Shown here piece by piece: positions 1 to 8,706 of a DNA stretch of 64,000 nucleotides (its first letter is position 1; the number at the start of each line of letters is the position of its first letter). Below the pieces are notes generated by a model. The model saw nothing but the letters and a program-made list of their open reading frames with translations. It was not told the DNA's origin and made no database searches. A program made the translations under genes and the position numbers. Source of the DNA: NORP240 sp965222175 (lineage in GTDB: Bacteria > Pseudomonadota > Gammaproteobacteria > Pseudomonadales > Pseudohongiellaceae); NCBI GenBank assembly GCA_965222175.1, contig OZ244938.1, positions 992,001 through 1,056,000 of the forward strand. Direction: 5' to 3'.

Positions 1-208
1 GGGTCGCAAGGACAAGATCAGGGCCGGGGATCTGCTGGGCGCCCTGACCGCCAACGGTGAACTTGCCGGCAGCCAGATCGGCAGGATCACCCTGTTTGAT
101 AAAGTCGCCTACGTCGCCGTCGAGCAGCAGGCGGCGAAAACAGCATTGGCGATTCTTGGCGATGGCAGGATAAAAGGGAGGAAATTCCGGGTACAGCGAC
201 TGCGTTGA
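1..208 (+). CDS. dbpA: ATP-dependent RNA helicase DbpA, C-terminal RNA-binding domain (5' truncated by window edge)
   Basis: Reading from base 2, 68 codons are open to a TGA at 206-208. The peptide has the DbpA-type C-terminal RNA-binding domain pattern: GDLLGALT, then GSQIGRITLFD, then YVAVE, ending in IKGRKFRVQRLR. In DbpA this RRM-like domain binds hairpin 92 of 23S rRNA and directs the DEAD-box core to 50S ribosome assembly. The helicase core lies outside the window, so only the tail can be judged. The match to the family ending is very good and the stop sits where DbpA proteins normally end. Confidence 0.85.
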   Translation, partial: GRKDKIRAGDLLGALTANGELAGSQIGRITLFDKVAYVAVEQQAAKTALAILGDGRIKGRKFRVQRLR

Positions 209-393
209 TTGCGCAGCAGCAATAATGGACAGATTGCTTTGCAGCTGTGTGCCTGAGACTCGTTGCCGTGATTCGGGGTATGATGAGCCGCGACCGAGTG
301 CGACGCGCTATCCAGGCCGGGTCGTCAACATTGCCTGACGGGAACTGGGCGTCCCGCCAACAACCAACGCGAACCGGAGGCGCAGCTACCCTG

Positions 394-2091
394 ATGAGCA
401 ACAGCAGGCCAATCTATATTTCCTACGCCGGACCCTCTCTCCTGGAAACACCCCTGCTCAACAAGGGGTCGGCATTTTCCGAGAAGGAACGCCGTAATTT
501 CAACCTGCTGGGCCTGCTGCCGCCCCGCTACGAAAGCATCGAAGAGCAGGCCAAACGGGCCTACATGCAGTATCGCAGCTTCGACGATGCCATCAACAAG
601 CACATCTACCTGCGCGTGGTGCAGGACAATAACGAGACCCTGTTTTACCGGCTGCTGACCGATCACCTGGTGGAAATGCTGCCGATTATCTACACCCCGA
701 CGGTCGGTGATGCCTGTGAACATTTCTCCGATATCTACCGCAGCGCCCGCGGCATCTTCGTGTCCTACGAAGAGCGCGAGTTCATGGACGATGTACTGCG
801 CAGCGTGACCAAGGACAAGGTTAAGGTCATCGTGGTGACCGACGGTGAACGCGTGCTGGGCCTGGGTGACCAGGGCATAGGCGGCATGGGTATCGCCATC
901 GGCAAGCTCAGTGTCTACACCGCCATCGGCGGAATCAGCCCGGCCTACACGCTGCCGGTAGCGCTGGACGTGGGCACCAACAATCGCAAACTGCTGGACG
1001 ATCCGTTTTACATGGGCATGCGTCATCCCCGCATCACCGATGCCGAGTACGACCGTTTCGTGGATGCCTTCATCGACGCGGTGCAGGAACGCTGGCCGGG
1101 CGTGTTGATCCAGTTCGAGGATTTCGCCCAGCCTAATGCCATGCCGATACTGCAGCGTCACCGCGACCGCGTCTGCTGCTTCAACGACGACATCCAGGGT
1201 ACCGCGGCCGTCACCCTGGGAACCCTGCTGGCTGCCTGCCGCAAGAAGCGGGTAGCGCTGCAGGACCAACAGGTCGTGTTCGTCGGTGCCGGCTCCGCCG
1301 GCTGCGGCATCGCCGAGCTGATCATCTCGGCGATGATCGCCCGGGGACTCAGCGACAGCGAGGCCAGAGCAAGAATCTTCATGGTCGACAAGGACGGGCT
1401 GCTGGTGGAAGGCATGCCGGGGCTGCGGGATTTTCAGCAGCGCCTGGTGCAGTCCCGTGCCGCCATCGCCGGCTGGAACCTGGCGGAACCCGACCGTAGC
1501 CCGGGACTGCTGGATATACTGAAAAACACCGGCGCCGGCGTCATGATCGGCGTTTCAGGCCAGCCCGGGCTGTTTTCCGAAGAGGTAGTGCGTACCATGC
1601 ATGCCGGCTGCGAGCGGCCCATCATCCTGCCGCTCAGCAATCCGTCGCGGCTTACCGAAGCCCATCCCGGTGACGTCCTCAACTGGACCGACGGCAAGGC
1701 CCTGGTGGCCACCGGCAGCCCGTTTCACGACGTGGAATTTGCCGGCAGGAAAGCCACCATTTCCCAGTGTAACAACAGCTACGTGTTCCCGGGTGTGGGC
1801 CTGGGTGTGATTGCGGCAAAAGCGACACGTGTCACAGACGAGATGCTGATGGTTGCCAGCACCACGCTGGCCGAACTTTCCCATGAAGCAGACGACTCCA
1901 GCGCCGTACTGCCACCGTTGACCGACCTGTCGGCAATCAGCCGCAAAATTGCCTTCGCGGTGGCCAGGACCGCCCAGGAACAGAATCACGCCCTGGCCAC
2001 CAGCGACGAAGACCTGCTGGCGGCCATAGAGCGGAATTTCTGGACGCCGGAGTACCGGGAATATCGCCGCGTGGCCATGCGTGCGCGGTGA
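394..2091 (+). CDS. maeA: NAD-dependent malic enzyme (oxaloacetate-decarboxylating)
   Basis: Converts L-malate to pyruvate and CO2 with reduction of NAD, linking the TCA cycle to pyruvate in the cytosol. The ATG at 394 gives 565 residues, the usual MaeA/SfcA length, and has GGAGG about 13 bases upstream; the open frame runs further upstream but that part has no family similarity. Visible motifs are YTPTVG (about residue 100), the VTDGERVLGLGDQG block (about 148-161), GIAIGKL with the catalytic lysine (about 171), FEDF metal ligands (about 244) and the NAD-binding GAGSAGCGIAE (about 302-312). It stands alone. The next 280 bases hold an 11-bp repeat array and no gene. Confidence 0.95.
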   Translation: MSNSRPIYISYAGPSLLETPLLNKGSAFSEKERRNFNLLGLLPPRYESIEEQAKRAYMQYRSFDDAINKHIYLRVVQDNNETLFYRLLTDHLVEMLPIIYTPTVGDACEHFSDIYRSARGIFVSYEEREFMDDVLRSVTKDKVKVIVVTDGERVLGLGDQGIGGMGIAIGKLSVYTAIGGISPAYTLPVALDVGTNNRKLLDDPFYMGMRHPRITDAEYDRFVDAFIDAVQERWPGVLIQFEDFAQPNAMPILQRHRDRVCCFNDDIQGTAAVTLGTLLAACRKKRVALQDQQVVFVGAGSAGCGIAELIISAMIARGLSDSEARARIFMVDKDGLLVEGMPGLRDFQQRLVQSRAAIAGWNLAEPDRSPGLLDILKNTGAGVMIGVSGQPGLFSEEVVRTMHAGCERPIILPLSNPSRLTEAHPGDVLNWTDGKALVATGSPFHDVEFAGRKATISQCNNSYVFPGVGLGVIAAKATRVTDEMLMVASTTLAELSHEADDSSAVLPPLTDLSAISRKIAFAVARTAQEQNHALATSDEDLLAAIERNFWTPEYREYRRVAMRAR

Positions 2092-2165
2092 CTGGCAACC
2101 CCACGACGCCTGCATCGCTGCCGGGGCTGTCCGCCGCGCAGCCCGATGATCTCGTGCGGAATAGT

Positions 2166-2242
2166 TTGAGAGCACCTTGGGAGCACCTAGAGAGTACCTT
2201 GAGAGCACATTGAGAGTACCTTGGGAGCACCTAGAAAGTCCC
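2166..2242. repeat. Degenerate 11-bp tandem repeat, 7 units (maeA-kef intergenic)
   Basis: Seven consecutive units of exactly 11 bp follow the consensus TTGRGAGYACC (for example TTGAGAGCACC, TTGGGAGCACC, TAGAGAGTACC). Units 1-3 are echoed by units 5-7, which gives a 33-bp higher-order period. The array is noncoding and lies about 75 bp after the maeA stop and 130 bp before the kef-type start. An eighth, decayed unit may follow. Two other arrays in the window (55543 and 63308) have the same period but different sequence. Confidence 0.85.
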
Positions 2243-2374
2243 TTGACGCTGGATGGACAGAAGCGTGTAAGGAGAATAAAAGTTATCGCCTGACCAGTGC
2301 TACGCTCTACCTCATTTAGTACACTGCCACCCTGACAGATTACTAACCGTCTGGTTAACCTCACGAGATGCAAG

Positions 2375-4291
2375 TTGACTGATTTCCTTCTTCTCGCCTT
2401 CATCTTCCTGGTCGCGGGCATCATTGCAGTGCCGCTTGCGTCCCGGTTGAAACTTGGTTCTGTTCTGGGTTACCTGCTTGCAGGTATCGCCATCAGCCCG
2501 CTACTCGCCGCGTTACACGTCGATGTGATTTCAATCCAGCATTTCGCTGAGTTCGGGGTTGTGATGATGTTGTTCCTGGTCGGCCTCGAACTGGAACCCC
2601 GCCTGTTGTGGGACATGCGATCCAGGCTGCTCGGGCTGGGTGGCCTGCAGGTTGGCGCCACCGCCCTGTTGGTGGCCGGCATTGCCTATTTGCTCGGACA
2701 GCCCTGGTCTGTCGCCCTCGCTATCGGCCTGGTCTTCTCCCTGTCGTCAACCGCCATCGTGCTGCAGACATTGAATGAACGTGGCCTGATGCGCTCGGAC
2801 GGGGGAAATTCCAGTTTTTCGGTCCTGCTGTTCCAGGATATCGCGGTCATCCCCATGCTGGCGCTGCTGCCACTGCTGGCGTTGCCGGAGCCCGTGAGTT
2901 CCGCGCCGGCAACGGGACTGGCGGTTGCGGACACGGCGCTCGATACGGTGACCGAGCACCAGGCCGCTGATTTCAGTATCGTGGCCGGTCTGCCAGGCTG
3001 GCAGGCCGCCCTGATTACCATTGCCGCGATTGGCGTGGTGATTGTCATTGGCAGTCGTCTGACCACGCCGTTGTTTCGTTTCATTGCCATGGCAAACCTG
3101 CGTGAAATGTTCACCGCCACCGCCCTGATGATGATCATCGGCATCGCGCTGTTGATGTCTCTGGTCGGGCTTTCGCCGGCGCTGGGCACATTTCTGGCGG
3201 GTGTGGTACTGGCAAACAGCGAATACCGGCATGAACTGGAGTCGGATATCGACCCATTCCGGGGATTGTTGCTTGGCCTGTTTTTCATGACTGTGGGGGC
3301 AGGCATAGACTTTGGACTGCTATCCGAAAACTTCTACACCATAGCCGGTCTGACACTGGCACTGATGGCGCTCAAGGCGATGGTTCTGCTGATTCTTGCC
3401 GTCAAGTTCAAGGTGACCGGCGCGGACCGCTGGCTGTTTGCCCTGGGACTGGCGCAGGCCGGTGAGTTCGGGTTCGTGCTGCTTTCCTACGCGGTGGGCA
3501 TAGCTGTCATCCCGGCCGACGTTGCAGACCGGCTATTACTGGTGGTTGCCATGTCCATGCTGCTAACACCGCTGTTGTTTGTGTTCTTCGATCGCGTCAT
3601 CGCACCCCGCTATGCCAGAACCGAAGAGCGTCGGGGAGATGCCATTGATATCAGAACCAGGGTGATTATTGCCGGGCACGGCAGAGTGGGCGGCAATATC
3701 AACCGGATTCTGCGAGCGAGGGGCTACGAAACCACTGTCATTGACTACAACTCCGAACATCTTGAACGCCTGCGTGCATTTGGTTTCCGAGTGTACTACG
3801 GTGACGCCACGCGACCCGATATGCTGCATGCTGCCGGAATCGAGGACGCAGCAATCCTGGTGATTGCCATCGACGGCCGGCAACAGATCACCAACCTGGC
3901 CAAGTATGTAATGAAAAAATACCCGCATGTTAAAGTGATCGCCCGTGCTGTGGAAAGGCACCATGTCTATGACCTGTGGTTTGCCGGTTGCCGTGAGATC
4001 ATCCGCGACACGTTCGACAGTTCCCTGCGTATGGGCCGGGTGGCATTGGAACAGTTGGGACACCCGACCCGGGAAGCCAGCGACTTCGTCGAGGAATTCC
4101 GGGCCACGGACGCCCATTACATGCGTGAAATGGCCGACGTCTACGTGCCGGACGTACCGATACACACTGTCCCGGAGTACGTCAGGAAAGCGCGGGAGTT
4201 GAACGCGGTAACCGAAGCGCAACTGCGCGCTGCCAGCCAGGGCGGCAGCGTTTCAACACAGTCGGCGAGTGCCGACTCCAGTGAAGAATAG
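2375..4291 (+). CDS. Kef-type monovalent cation:proton antiporter (CPA2) with RCK/TrkA-N domain
   Basis: A 638-residue inner-membrane antiporter predicted to exchange K+ (or Na+) for H+. Residues 1-410 are a string of hydrophobic segments typical of the Na_H_exchanger family, with the FxVGLELEP and LFLVGLE-like block near residue 65 and the SSTAIVLQ segment near 125. A cytosolic nucleotide-binding RCK_N domain follows at about 425-540, with the Rossmann motif IIAGHGRVGG. The start is a TTG; the ATG a few bases upstream is out of frame and stops at once. It resembles KefB/KefC in length and order. No KefF/KefG ancillary gene is adjacent, so glutathione gating cannot be assumed and no symbol is given. 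Confidence 0.88.
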   Translation: MTDFLLLAFIFLVAGIIAVPLASRLKLGSVLGYLLAGIAISPLLAALHVDVISIQHFAEFGVVMMLFLVGLELEPRLLWDMRSRLLGLGGLQVGATALLVAGIAYLLGQPWSVALAIGLVFSLSSTAIVLQTLNERGLMRSDGGNSSFSVLLFQDIAVIPMLALLPLLALPEPVSSAPATGLAVADTALDTVTEHQAADFSIVAGLPGWQAALITIAAIGVVIVIGSRLTTPLFRFIAMANLREMFTATALMMIIGIALLMSLVGLSPALGTFLAGVVLANSEYRHELESDIDPFRGLLLGLFFMTVGAGIDFGLLSENFYTIAGLTLALMALKAMVLLILAVKFKVTGADRWLFALGLAQAGEFGFVLLSYAVGIAVIPADVADRLLLVVAMSMLLTPLLFVFFDRVIAPRYARTEERRGDAIDIRTRVIIAGHGRVGGNINRILRARGYETTVIDYNSEHLERLRAFGFRVYYGDATRPDMLHAAGIEDAAILVIAIDGRQQITNLAKYVMKKYPHVKVIARAVERHHVYDLWFAGCREIIRDTFDSSLRMGRVALEQLGHPTREASDFVEEFRATDAHYMREMADVYVPDVPIHTVPEYVRKARELNAVTEAQLRAASQGGSVSTQSASADSSEE

Positions 4292-4367
4292 TCCTGGGGC
4301 TGGGCAGTGTCATTTACGGGGACAGTGACTGGCAGGTTGATATTCATAATAAAAATAGAGGGTTGTC

Positions 4368-5861
4368 ATGAAAAATCGTAGAGAATTCCTGCAAGACTCG
4401 GTAAGGAGCTCACTGGCACTGGGAACGCTTACCATGATGCCACCAGGATTGCTGGCCAGTGAATTACCGGCTGACCTGACCGAGCTGTCTGCCTCGGCGC
4501 TGTCAACCGCAATTCGTCAGCGCGATGTCAGCTGTGTCGAGGTCATGAAGGCTTACCTGTCCCGCATCCATCGCTACAATCCCGTGTACAACGCCATCGT
4601 GAGCCTGGTGGACGATGATCAGTTGCTGGCCCGGGCACGTGAGGCGGACAGCGAGCTGGATCGCGGCGAATACCGGGGCTGGCTGCACGGCATGCCCCAT
4701 GCGATCAAAGACGTAAGGCCCGCCGCCGGTCTCCCCTTTACCAGTGGCTCGCCCCTGTTCGCCGACCGCATAGCCGACGAAGACCACCCACTGGCGGCCA
4801 GGATACGGGCGGCCGGTGCCATTTTTATCGGCAAAACCAACGTGCCGGAGTTCGGCCTTGGCTCGCAGTCCTACAACCCTGTCTTCGGCGCCACCGGCAG
4901 TGCCTGGAATCCGGCGCTCACTTCCGGCGGCAGCAGCGGGGGAGCGGCCAGTGGCCTTGGCACCCATATGCTGCCCAGCGCCGATGGCAGCGATACCATG
5001 GGATCGTTACGCAATCCTGCCGCCTTCAATAACGTCATCGGTTTTCGACCCAGTATCGGCGTGACCGTCGAGGACGACCCGGACAACAGGAGCATCTCCA
5101 CCACCGGTCCCATGGGGCGATCCACGGGTGACGCCATACGTTTATTGCAGACACTTGCCATCCGGCCAGTACCCGATCGCTACAGTCCGGCGGATCTGCA
5201 GGGAGTCCGGATCGGCTGGTTAGGCAACCTGGACGGCTACCTGGCCATGGAGGCCGGTGTGCTGCAGACCTGTGAAACCAGCCTGGCCACGCTCAGCGAC
5301 GCGGGGGCAATTATCGAAGCAGTTCAACCGCAATTTGTACTGACCGATCTATGGCAATGCTGGACCACCTTGCGTCACTCGCTGCGCGCCAGTTTCCGCG
5401 ACTATTATGATGACCCACAGCTGCGCCCGCAGCTTAAGCCGGAGCTGATCTGGGAGATTGAACAGTCAATGATGCTGACGGACGCAGATCGGCAAGCGGC
5501 GAGACGCATCCGGGCGGACTGGAACCGGGAACTGGACCGTCTGTTTGCCGACTACGATTTTCTCGTCCTGCCCTCGGCCCAAGTCTTTCCCTTTCCAAAA
5601 GAAATCCACTGGCCCCGGGAGATCGCCGGCCGCAGGATGGATACCTACCACCGCTGGATGGAGGTGGTGATCCCCGGAAGCCTCGGTGGCATTCCGGTGC
5701 TCAGTGTGCCAGCCGGCTTCGGCCGCCGGAACAGACCCATGGGCATGCAGCTGATGGGGCGGTTCGGCACAGATCAGCAGGTGCTGGAATTCGGCCTCGC
5801 TTATGAAGCCGTGACCGACCACCTGGCACAACGACCGCAATTGGTTGCTGCCGCCGGGTAA
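4368..5861 (+). CDS. Amidase signature family enzyme, exported
   Basis: A 497-residue amidase-signature (GatA-like) hydrolase. The Ser-cisSer-Lys triad is visible: Lys at about 114 (HAIKD), cis-Ser at about 190 in SGGSSGG, and the nucleophile Ser at about 213 in GSDTMGS, where the family usually has GSDTGGS. The N-terminus MKNRREFLQDS followed by a hydrophobic stretch looks like a twin-arginine signal, so the enzyme is probably periplasmic. It is therefore more likely a catabolic amidase than the tRNA amidotransferase subunit; no gatC or gatB is nearby. The substrate cannot be told from sequence. A hairpin plus T-run follows directly after the stop. Confidence 0.88.
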   Translation: MKNRREFLQDSVRSSLALGTLTMMPPGLLASELPADLTELSASALSTAIRQRDVSCVEVMKAYLSRIHRYNPVYNAIVSLVDDDQLLARAREADSELDRGEYRGWLHGMPHAIKDVRPAAGLPFTSGSPLFADRIADEDHPLAARIRAAGAIFIGKTNVPEFGLGSQSYNPVFGATGSAWNPALTSGGSSGGAASGLGTHMLPSADGSDTMGSLRNPAAFNNVIGFRPSIGVTVEDDPDNRSISTTGPMGRSTGDAIRLLQTLAIRPVPDRYSPADLQGVRIGWLGNLDGYLAMEAGVLQTCETSLATLSDAGAIIEAVQPQFVLTDLWQCWTTLRHSLRASFRDYYDDPQLRPQLKPELIWEIEQSMMLTDADRQAARRIRADWNRELDRLFADYDFLVLPSAQVFPFPKEIHWPREIAGRRMDTYHRWMEVVIPGSLGGIPVLSVPAGFGRRNRPMGMQLMGRFGTDQQVLEFGLAYEAVTDHLAQRPQLVAAAG

Positions 5862-5865
5862 TCAG

Positions 5866-5888
5866 CCAGGTTCCCTGGTCGTTTTTTT
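5866..5888 (+). terminator. Rho-independent terminator of the amidase gene
   Basis: The arms CCAGG and CCTGG enclose a TTC loop and are followed three bases later by seven T residues. It begins five bases after the amidase stop. The stem is short, but the T-run makes it the clearest intrinsic terminator in the left part of the window. Confidence 0.65.
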
Positions 5889-5894
5889 AATCCT

Positions 5895-6401
5895 TCACGG
5901 ATTCGTGGTCTGGTCGATCTCCACCAGCCTGGCCTTGAACCGCCAGCCCCCCGGTGTCTTGACCAGTTCGTCCCTGTAAATGCCGGTGACAACGATTTCC
6001 GCGGGCTGCGTACTGACTTTCCACAGCATCAGGTACGCGATACCGGCGGCGCCATCGGCAGTAGGGGTGATATGGATGTTGCTGTTCCAGTGCCTGGTAG
6101 CGGGATTGGCGGCAATAAAGTCATCGGCAAAAGCGACAAGTGCCTGCGTTCCGACAAAGGTATTGAAACTGCCATCGTCAGTAAACGTAGCAGCCCACGC
6201 CTGCGCATCTCCCCCGTCCAACATCAGGTTGTAGTGCGCGTAAAGCCGGTGGATTTCCGCCAGGTCATCGGCGCTGAGTGCGTTCTGTGCCTGGGCGACT
6301 GTTACCGGGGCCAGCGTAAGTGACAAGACGAAAAGTGACAGGACGCAACAGGAGGCGGGAGAAAAGAGCAACTGCCGGAATGAAGTGCGATTTATTTTCA
6401 T
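5895..6401 (-). CDS. Secreted SnoaL-like (NTF2-fold) protein
   Basis: A 168-residue protein with a hydrophobic signal peptide ending in VAQAQN (about residues 1-39). It is followed by a SnoaL-like / nuclear transport factor 2 fold: ADDLAEIHRLYAHYNLMLDGGDAQAWAATF, here an Asp/Trp-containing helix pair, then DGSFNTFVG, HWNSNIHI and a C-terminal GGWRFKARLVE strand. Such domains cover isomerases, dehydratases and ring-cleavage accessory proteins. No catalytic residue set allows a finer call. It converges on the amidase gene. A decayed second copy of its 5' half lies at 11196-11393. Confidence 0.75.
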   Translation of the reverse strand: MKINRTSFRQLLFSPASCCVLSLFVLSLTLAPVTVAQAQNALSADDLAEIHRLYAHYNLMLDGGDAQAWAATFTDDGSFNTFVGTQALVAFADDFIAANPATRHWNSNIHITPTADGAAGIAYLMLWKVSTQPAEIVVTGIYRDELVKTPGGWRFKARLVEIDQTTNP

Positions 6402-6802
6402 TGTTTTGGTTCCATGTGGCCAGATAGAGCACCTGGAGAAAAGTACCGCAGTTTATGGGTAGAGTCCAAGGGAATGAACGCTTTGGGCTTGTGGTTGACA
6501 CAACATGTCTGATCTCTGAGCTGTCCGTTGCTTCCAGCAAAGGGATGATGTTGATCAACATGGCTTGATCCGGGATGAGTCAGCTGCCTGTTTTAACTCC
6601 CCAGCGCTGCTCGATCAATAATTCATTGTTTTAGCGCTGCTTTTGATTACCGCTCCCTCTTCGGAGGGAGAGGTGGCAGACCGATCCAGGGAAGCTCTGG
6701 TTGCCACTGACTCTGAGCTTTGACGTAGGATTCGCTCATAATATGTCTACATTATCCACATTCATCGACATATCTGAGGGATAGGTCGATAACATCGACA
6801 CG
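6402..6802. other. Gene-poor interval with two mirrored 33-bp inverted-repeat elements
   Basis: No convincing gene. Bases 6741-6773 and 6811-6843 are 33-bp elements, each with perfect 7-bp arms (ATATGTC/GACATAT and ACATGTC/GACATGT) around a 19-bp spacer. The second resembles the reverse complement of the first (shared TGTCGAT and AATGTRGACAT). The 37 bp between them contain further GTCGAT/ATCGAC motifs. They could be operator sites or one end of a transposon. The rest of the interval shows nothing clear. Confidence 0.55.
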
Positions 6803-7192
6803 TCAATAAAACATGTCGATACTTTTGGAAAATGTGGACATGTCAGCTACGAGCGCCAACAGTTCATAGAGGCCTGGATCCTTCTTTGCTGCTTTCGGAG
6901 CAGATTTGTACAACGGCGAGAAAGTAACACCTCGAATTTTACCTTCAGGATCAGGCCAAATCGGGGGAGGGGCATTGTCCTTAAAAAAGTTTGAGTTCAT
7001 GGGTGACGCTGCATACCCGGTCACCATGCCGCGGCTTGACTCACCGAGGTCATCAGGGCTCGCAAGCCGCGCAATAGATCCTCTCAGAACTTCCTCAATG
7101 AGCGTATTTTGCTCGCAGGCAGCAACAGCTGTTGAATTGCATGGTCGATTGACCTCACTTTCAACCCTATCCGCATTGAATAATTGAATCAC
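6803..7192 (-). CDS. Unrecognised ORF, possibly a gene fragment
   Basis: An open frame of 129 codons with mixed hydrophilic composition. Its C-terminal part contains DPGLYELLALVADM, a pattern reminiscent of the helical tails of small bacterial proteins with LYELLALVDA motifs, but I do not recognise a family. It ends inside the 33-bp inverted-repeat cluster, so its real 3' end may have been cut off there. There is no clear ribosome binding site. It could be a relic brought in with neighbouring mobile DNA. Confidence 0.35.
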   Translation of the reverse strand: MIQLFNADRVESEVNRPCNSTAVAACEQNTLIEEVLRGSIARLASPDDLGESSRGMVTGYAASPMNSNFFKDNAPPPIWPDPEGKIRGVTFSPLYKSAPKAAKKDPGLYELLALVADMSTFSKSIDMFY

Positions 7193-7312
7193 TGAGTACT
7201 ATTGGTCTGGAGCGACTCAGAGAGATTTGAAGGGTCAGATTTAAATGCAATTGCCGGATTAAAATACGCCGCAAATCAACACTTATTTCGGCTTTTGTGG
7301 GGACTCAAGAGG

Positions 7313-8212
7313 CTACCGGGACGGTACGAAGAGCTCAGCCGCCACGGGATAGTGGTCTGATGGCCAGCGTCCGTCCACGCTGTGCAACACCGTGACGGCG
7401 CGCTTCACGCTGACGGGTCCGCCGACCAGGATCCAGTCGATGCGGCCCTCGCGCCCCGCCAGTGGTGGGTAGAAACCGTTCGATGTCAGCGGCGGTCCCT
7501 CCCGCTTTTCCGCGATCACCCAGGCGTCCCTGAGGCCCTCGCTGGTCGCAACAGCCCACGTCTCGCTGGTTTCCGCGACGGCGTTAAAGTCGCCCATGAC
7601 CACCACCACGCTGTCGCCAGGAAGCTCCGCGATGCGCGCGTTGATCTGCTCGGCGGACCGCAGCTGACGGGGACCGCGACGCGTCGTGAAGTGCGTGTTG
7701 TAGACGTACACCTGTCGGCGCGTCTCGATATGATGGAAGCGGGCCCACGTGACAATGCGGGAGACCCGACGACGTTGCGTGGGTGGGTTCGGGTCGTCCG
7801 AGAGCCAGAACGTGCCGGACTCGATGGGGACGAGCATCCCGTGTTTGTAGAAAATCGGGGTCGCCTCACTCAGCCCGATGCCGCCGTTAAGACCGCGGTC
7901 GACGCCCAGCCATCGGTACTCGGGCATTGCCGACTGGAGAAAGTCGATCTGTTCGGTGAGGGCCTCCTGGAGGCCGAGGACGTCGGGGTCGGCGGCGCGG
8001 ATGGTCTCGGCCACGAGCTCTTTGCGCCTCGGCCACACGTTGTCGCCGTCTCGGCCGATCGCGGTGCGGATATTGAAGGTCATCACGTGGAGTCCGAACG
8101 ACGTGTCATCCGATTCCGCCTCCTGGGCGAGGGGCGGTGTCGGGCCGGCCAACAGGATGACCGCAGCAAGCGCATGGACAGCGTACCGACGCAGCGTGCG
8201 TGTCACGGGCAC
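7313..8212 (-). CDS. Secreted endonuclease/exonuclease/phosphatase (EEP) family hydrolase
   Basis: A 299-residue protein with an N-terminal signal peptide (hydrophobic stretch ending in LAQEA at about residue 33). The EEP motifs appear in order: MTFNIR (about 44), LGLQEA with the metal-binding Glu (about 80), YNTHFTT (about 170), MGDFNA (about 206), RIDWIL (about 258) and the terminal SDHYPV with the catalytic His (about 287). Family members cleave phosphodiester bonds in nucleic acids, sphingomyelin or inositol phospholipids. The signal peptide suggests action outside the cytoplasm. G+C content looks higher than in the flanks, so transfer is possible. The start overlaps the small upstream gene by 10 bases. 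Confidence 0.85.
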   Translation of the reverse strand: MPVTRTLRRYAVHALAAVILLAGPTPPLAQEAESDDTSFGLHVMTFNIRTAIGRDGDNVWPRRKELVAETIRAADPDVLGLQEALTEQIDFLQSAMPEYRWLGVDRGLNGGIGLSEATPIFYKHGMLVPIESGTFWLSDDPNPPTQRRRVSRIVTWARFHHIETRRQVYVYNTHFTTRRGPRQLRSAEQINARIAELPGDSVVVVMGDFNAVAETSETWAVATSEGLRDAWVIAEKREGPPLTSNGFYPPLAGREGRIDWILVGGPVSVKRAVTVLHSVDGRWPSDHYPVAAELFVPSR

Positions 8213-8409
8213 CCCTCCTTGCGGAGGAGGAGCAGGTAGCCAAGGAATCCCTCAGGGCGGCCGATCTGCAGGGCCTGCTTACCGATCATGTTCCCTAAGA
8301 AGGAGACTCCTGGCAGACCAAGCGTGCGGTAGAGCGGTCCGAGCCACCCGATGACGGCGTCCCGCTGCCGCGCCAACCGGATCAGTGGCGTGAGATTGGT
8401 ATCGTCCAA
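8203..8409 (-). CDS. Small hypothetical protein upstream of the EEP hydrolase
   Basis: A 68-residue product from a TTG start preceded by GAGGAGG at a 9-base spacing. It overlaps the EEP gene by 10 bases, which suggests translational coupling. The sequence (IGWLGPLYRTLGLPGVSFLGNMIG, cut here by description) is moderately hydrophobic and matches no family I know. It may instead be the surviving 3' end of a longer gene, because mobile-element debris begins just upstream at about 8430. Confidence 0.45.
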   Translation of the reverse strand: MDDTNLTPLIRLARQRDAVIGWLGPLYRTLGLPGVSFLGNMIGKQALQIGRPEGFLGYLLLLRKEGCP

Positions 8410-8562
8410 GAACTCGAGCCTCCTCGGCTGTTTATGGGAAGACTGAACGGTATCTCTGAATTTGTGCGTTGTCCAGTTTGGCGATCATCTGCTTTCCAGC
8501 AGTCCGGAATCGTTCAATCCTTCTGGAAAATCACCTTATGTTGTGCGTTAAGTAGGATTCCG

Positions 8563-8692
8563 GACCATCGTGAACACCTGTTCCGGGATGGTGAAAACCA
8601 ATTCCGGAAAAAGCCAAAAAGTGTTCACGATCGATCGGAATCAGTGTTCACAGTGAATCAGAACAGGTGCTCACGATGAACCGGAATATGCA
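8563..8692. mobile_element. Solo end of an IS21-family element
   Basis: A series of iterated GTTCAC / CGGAAT motifs (for example GTGTTCACGATCGATCGGAA) closes with GAATATGCA. The complete IS21-family element at 41162-43774 has the same architecture at its istA-side end and the same nine terminal bases. No istA or istB coding sequence remains here, so this is an orphan end left by deletion or a related element. Confidence 0.6.
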
Positions 8693-8706
8693 ACTGTTCA
8701 GTTTAA

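Noticed and set aside
325..1269. Long antisense frame inside maeA
   Set aside because: It is the reverse of strongly conserved malic-enzyme codons; high G+C makes such antisense frames common, here and at several other core genes.
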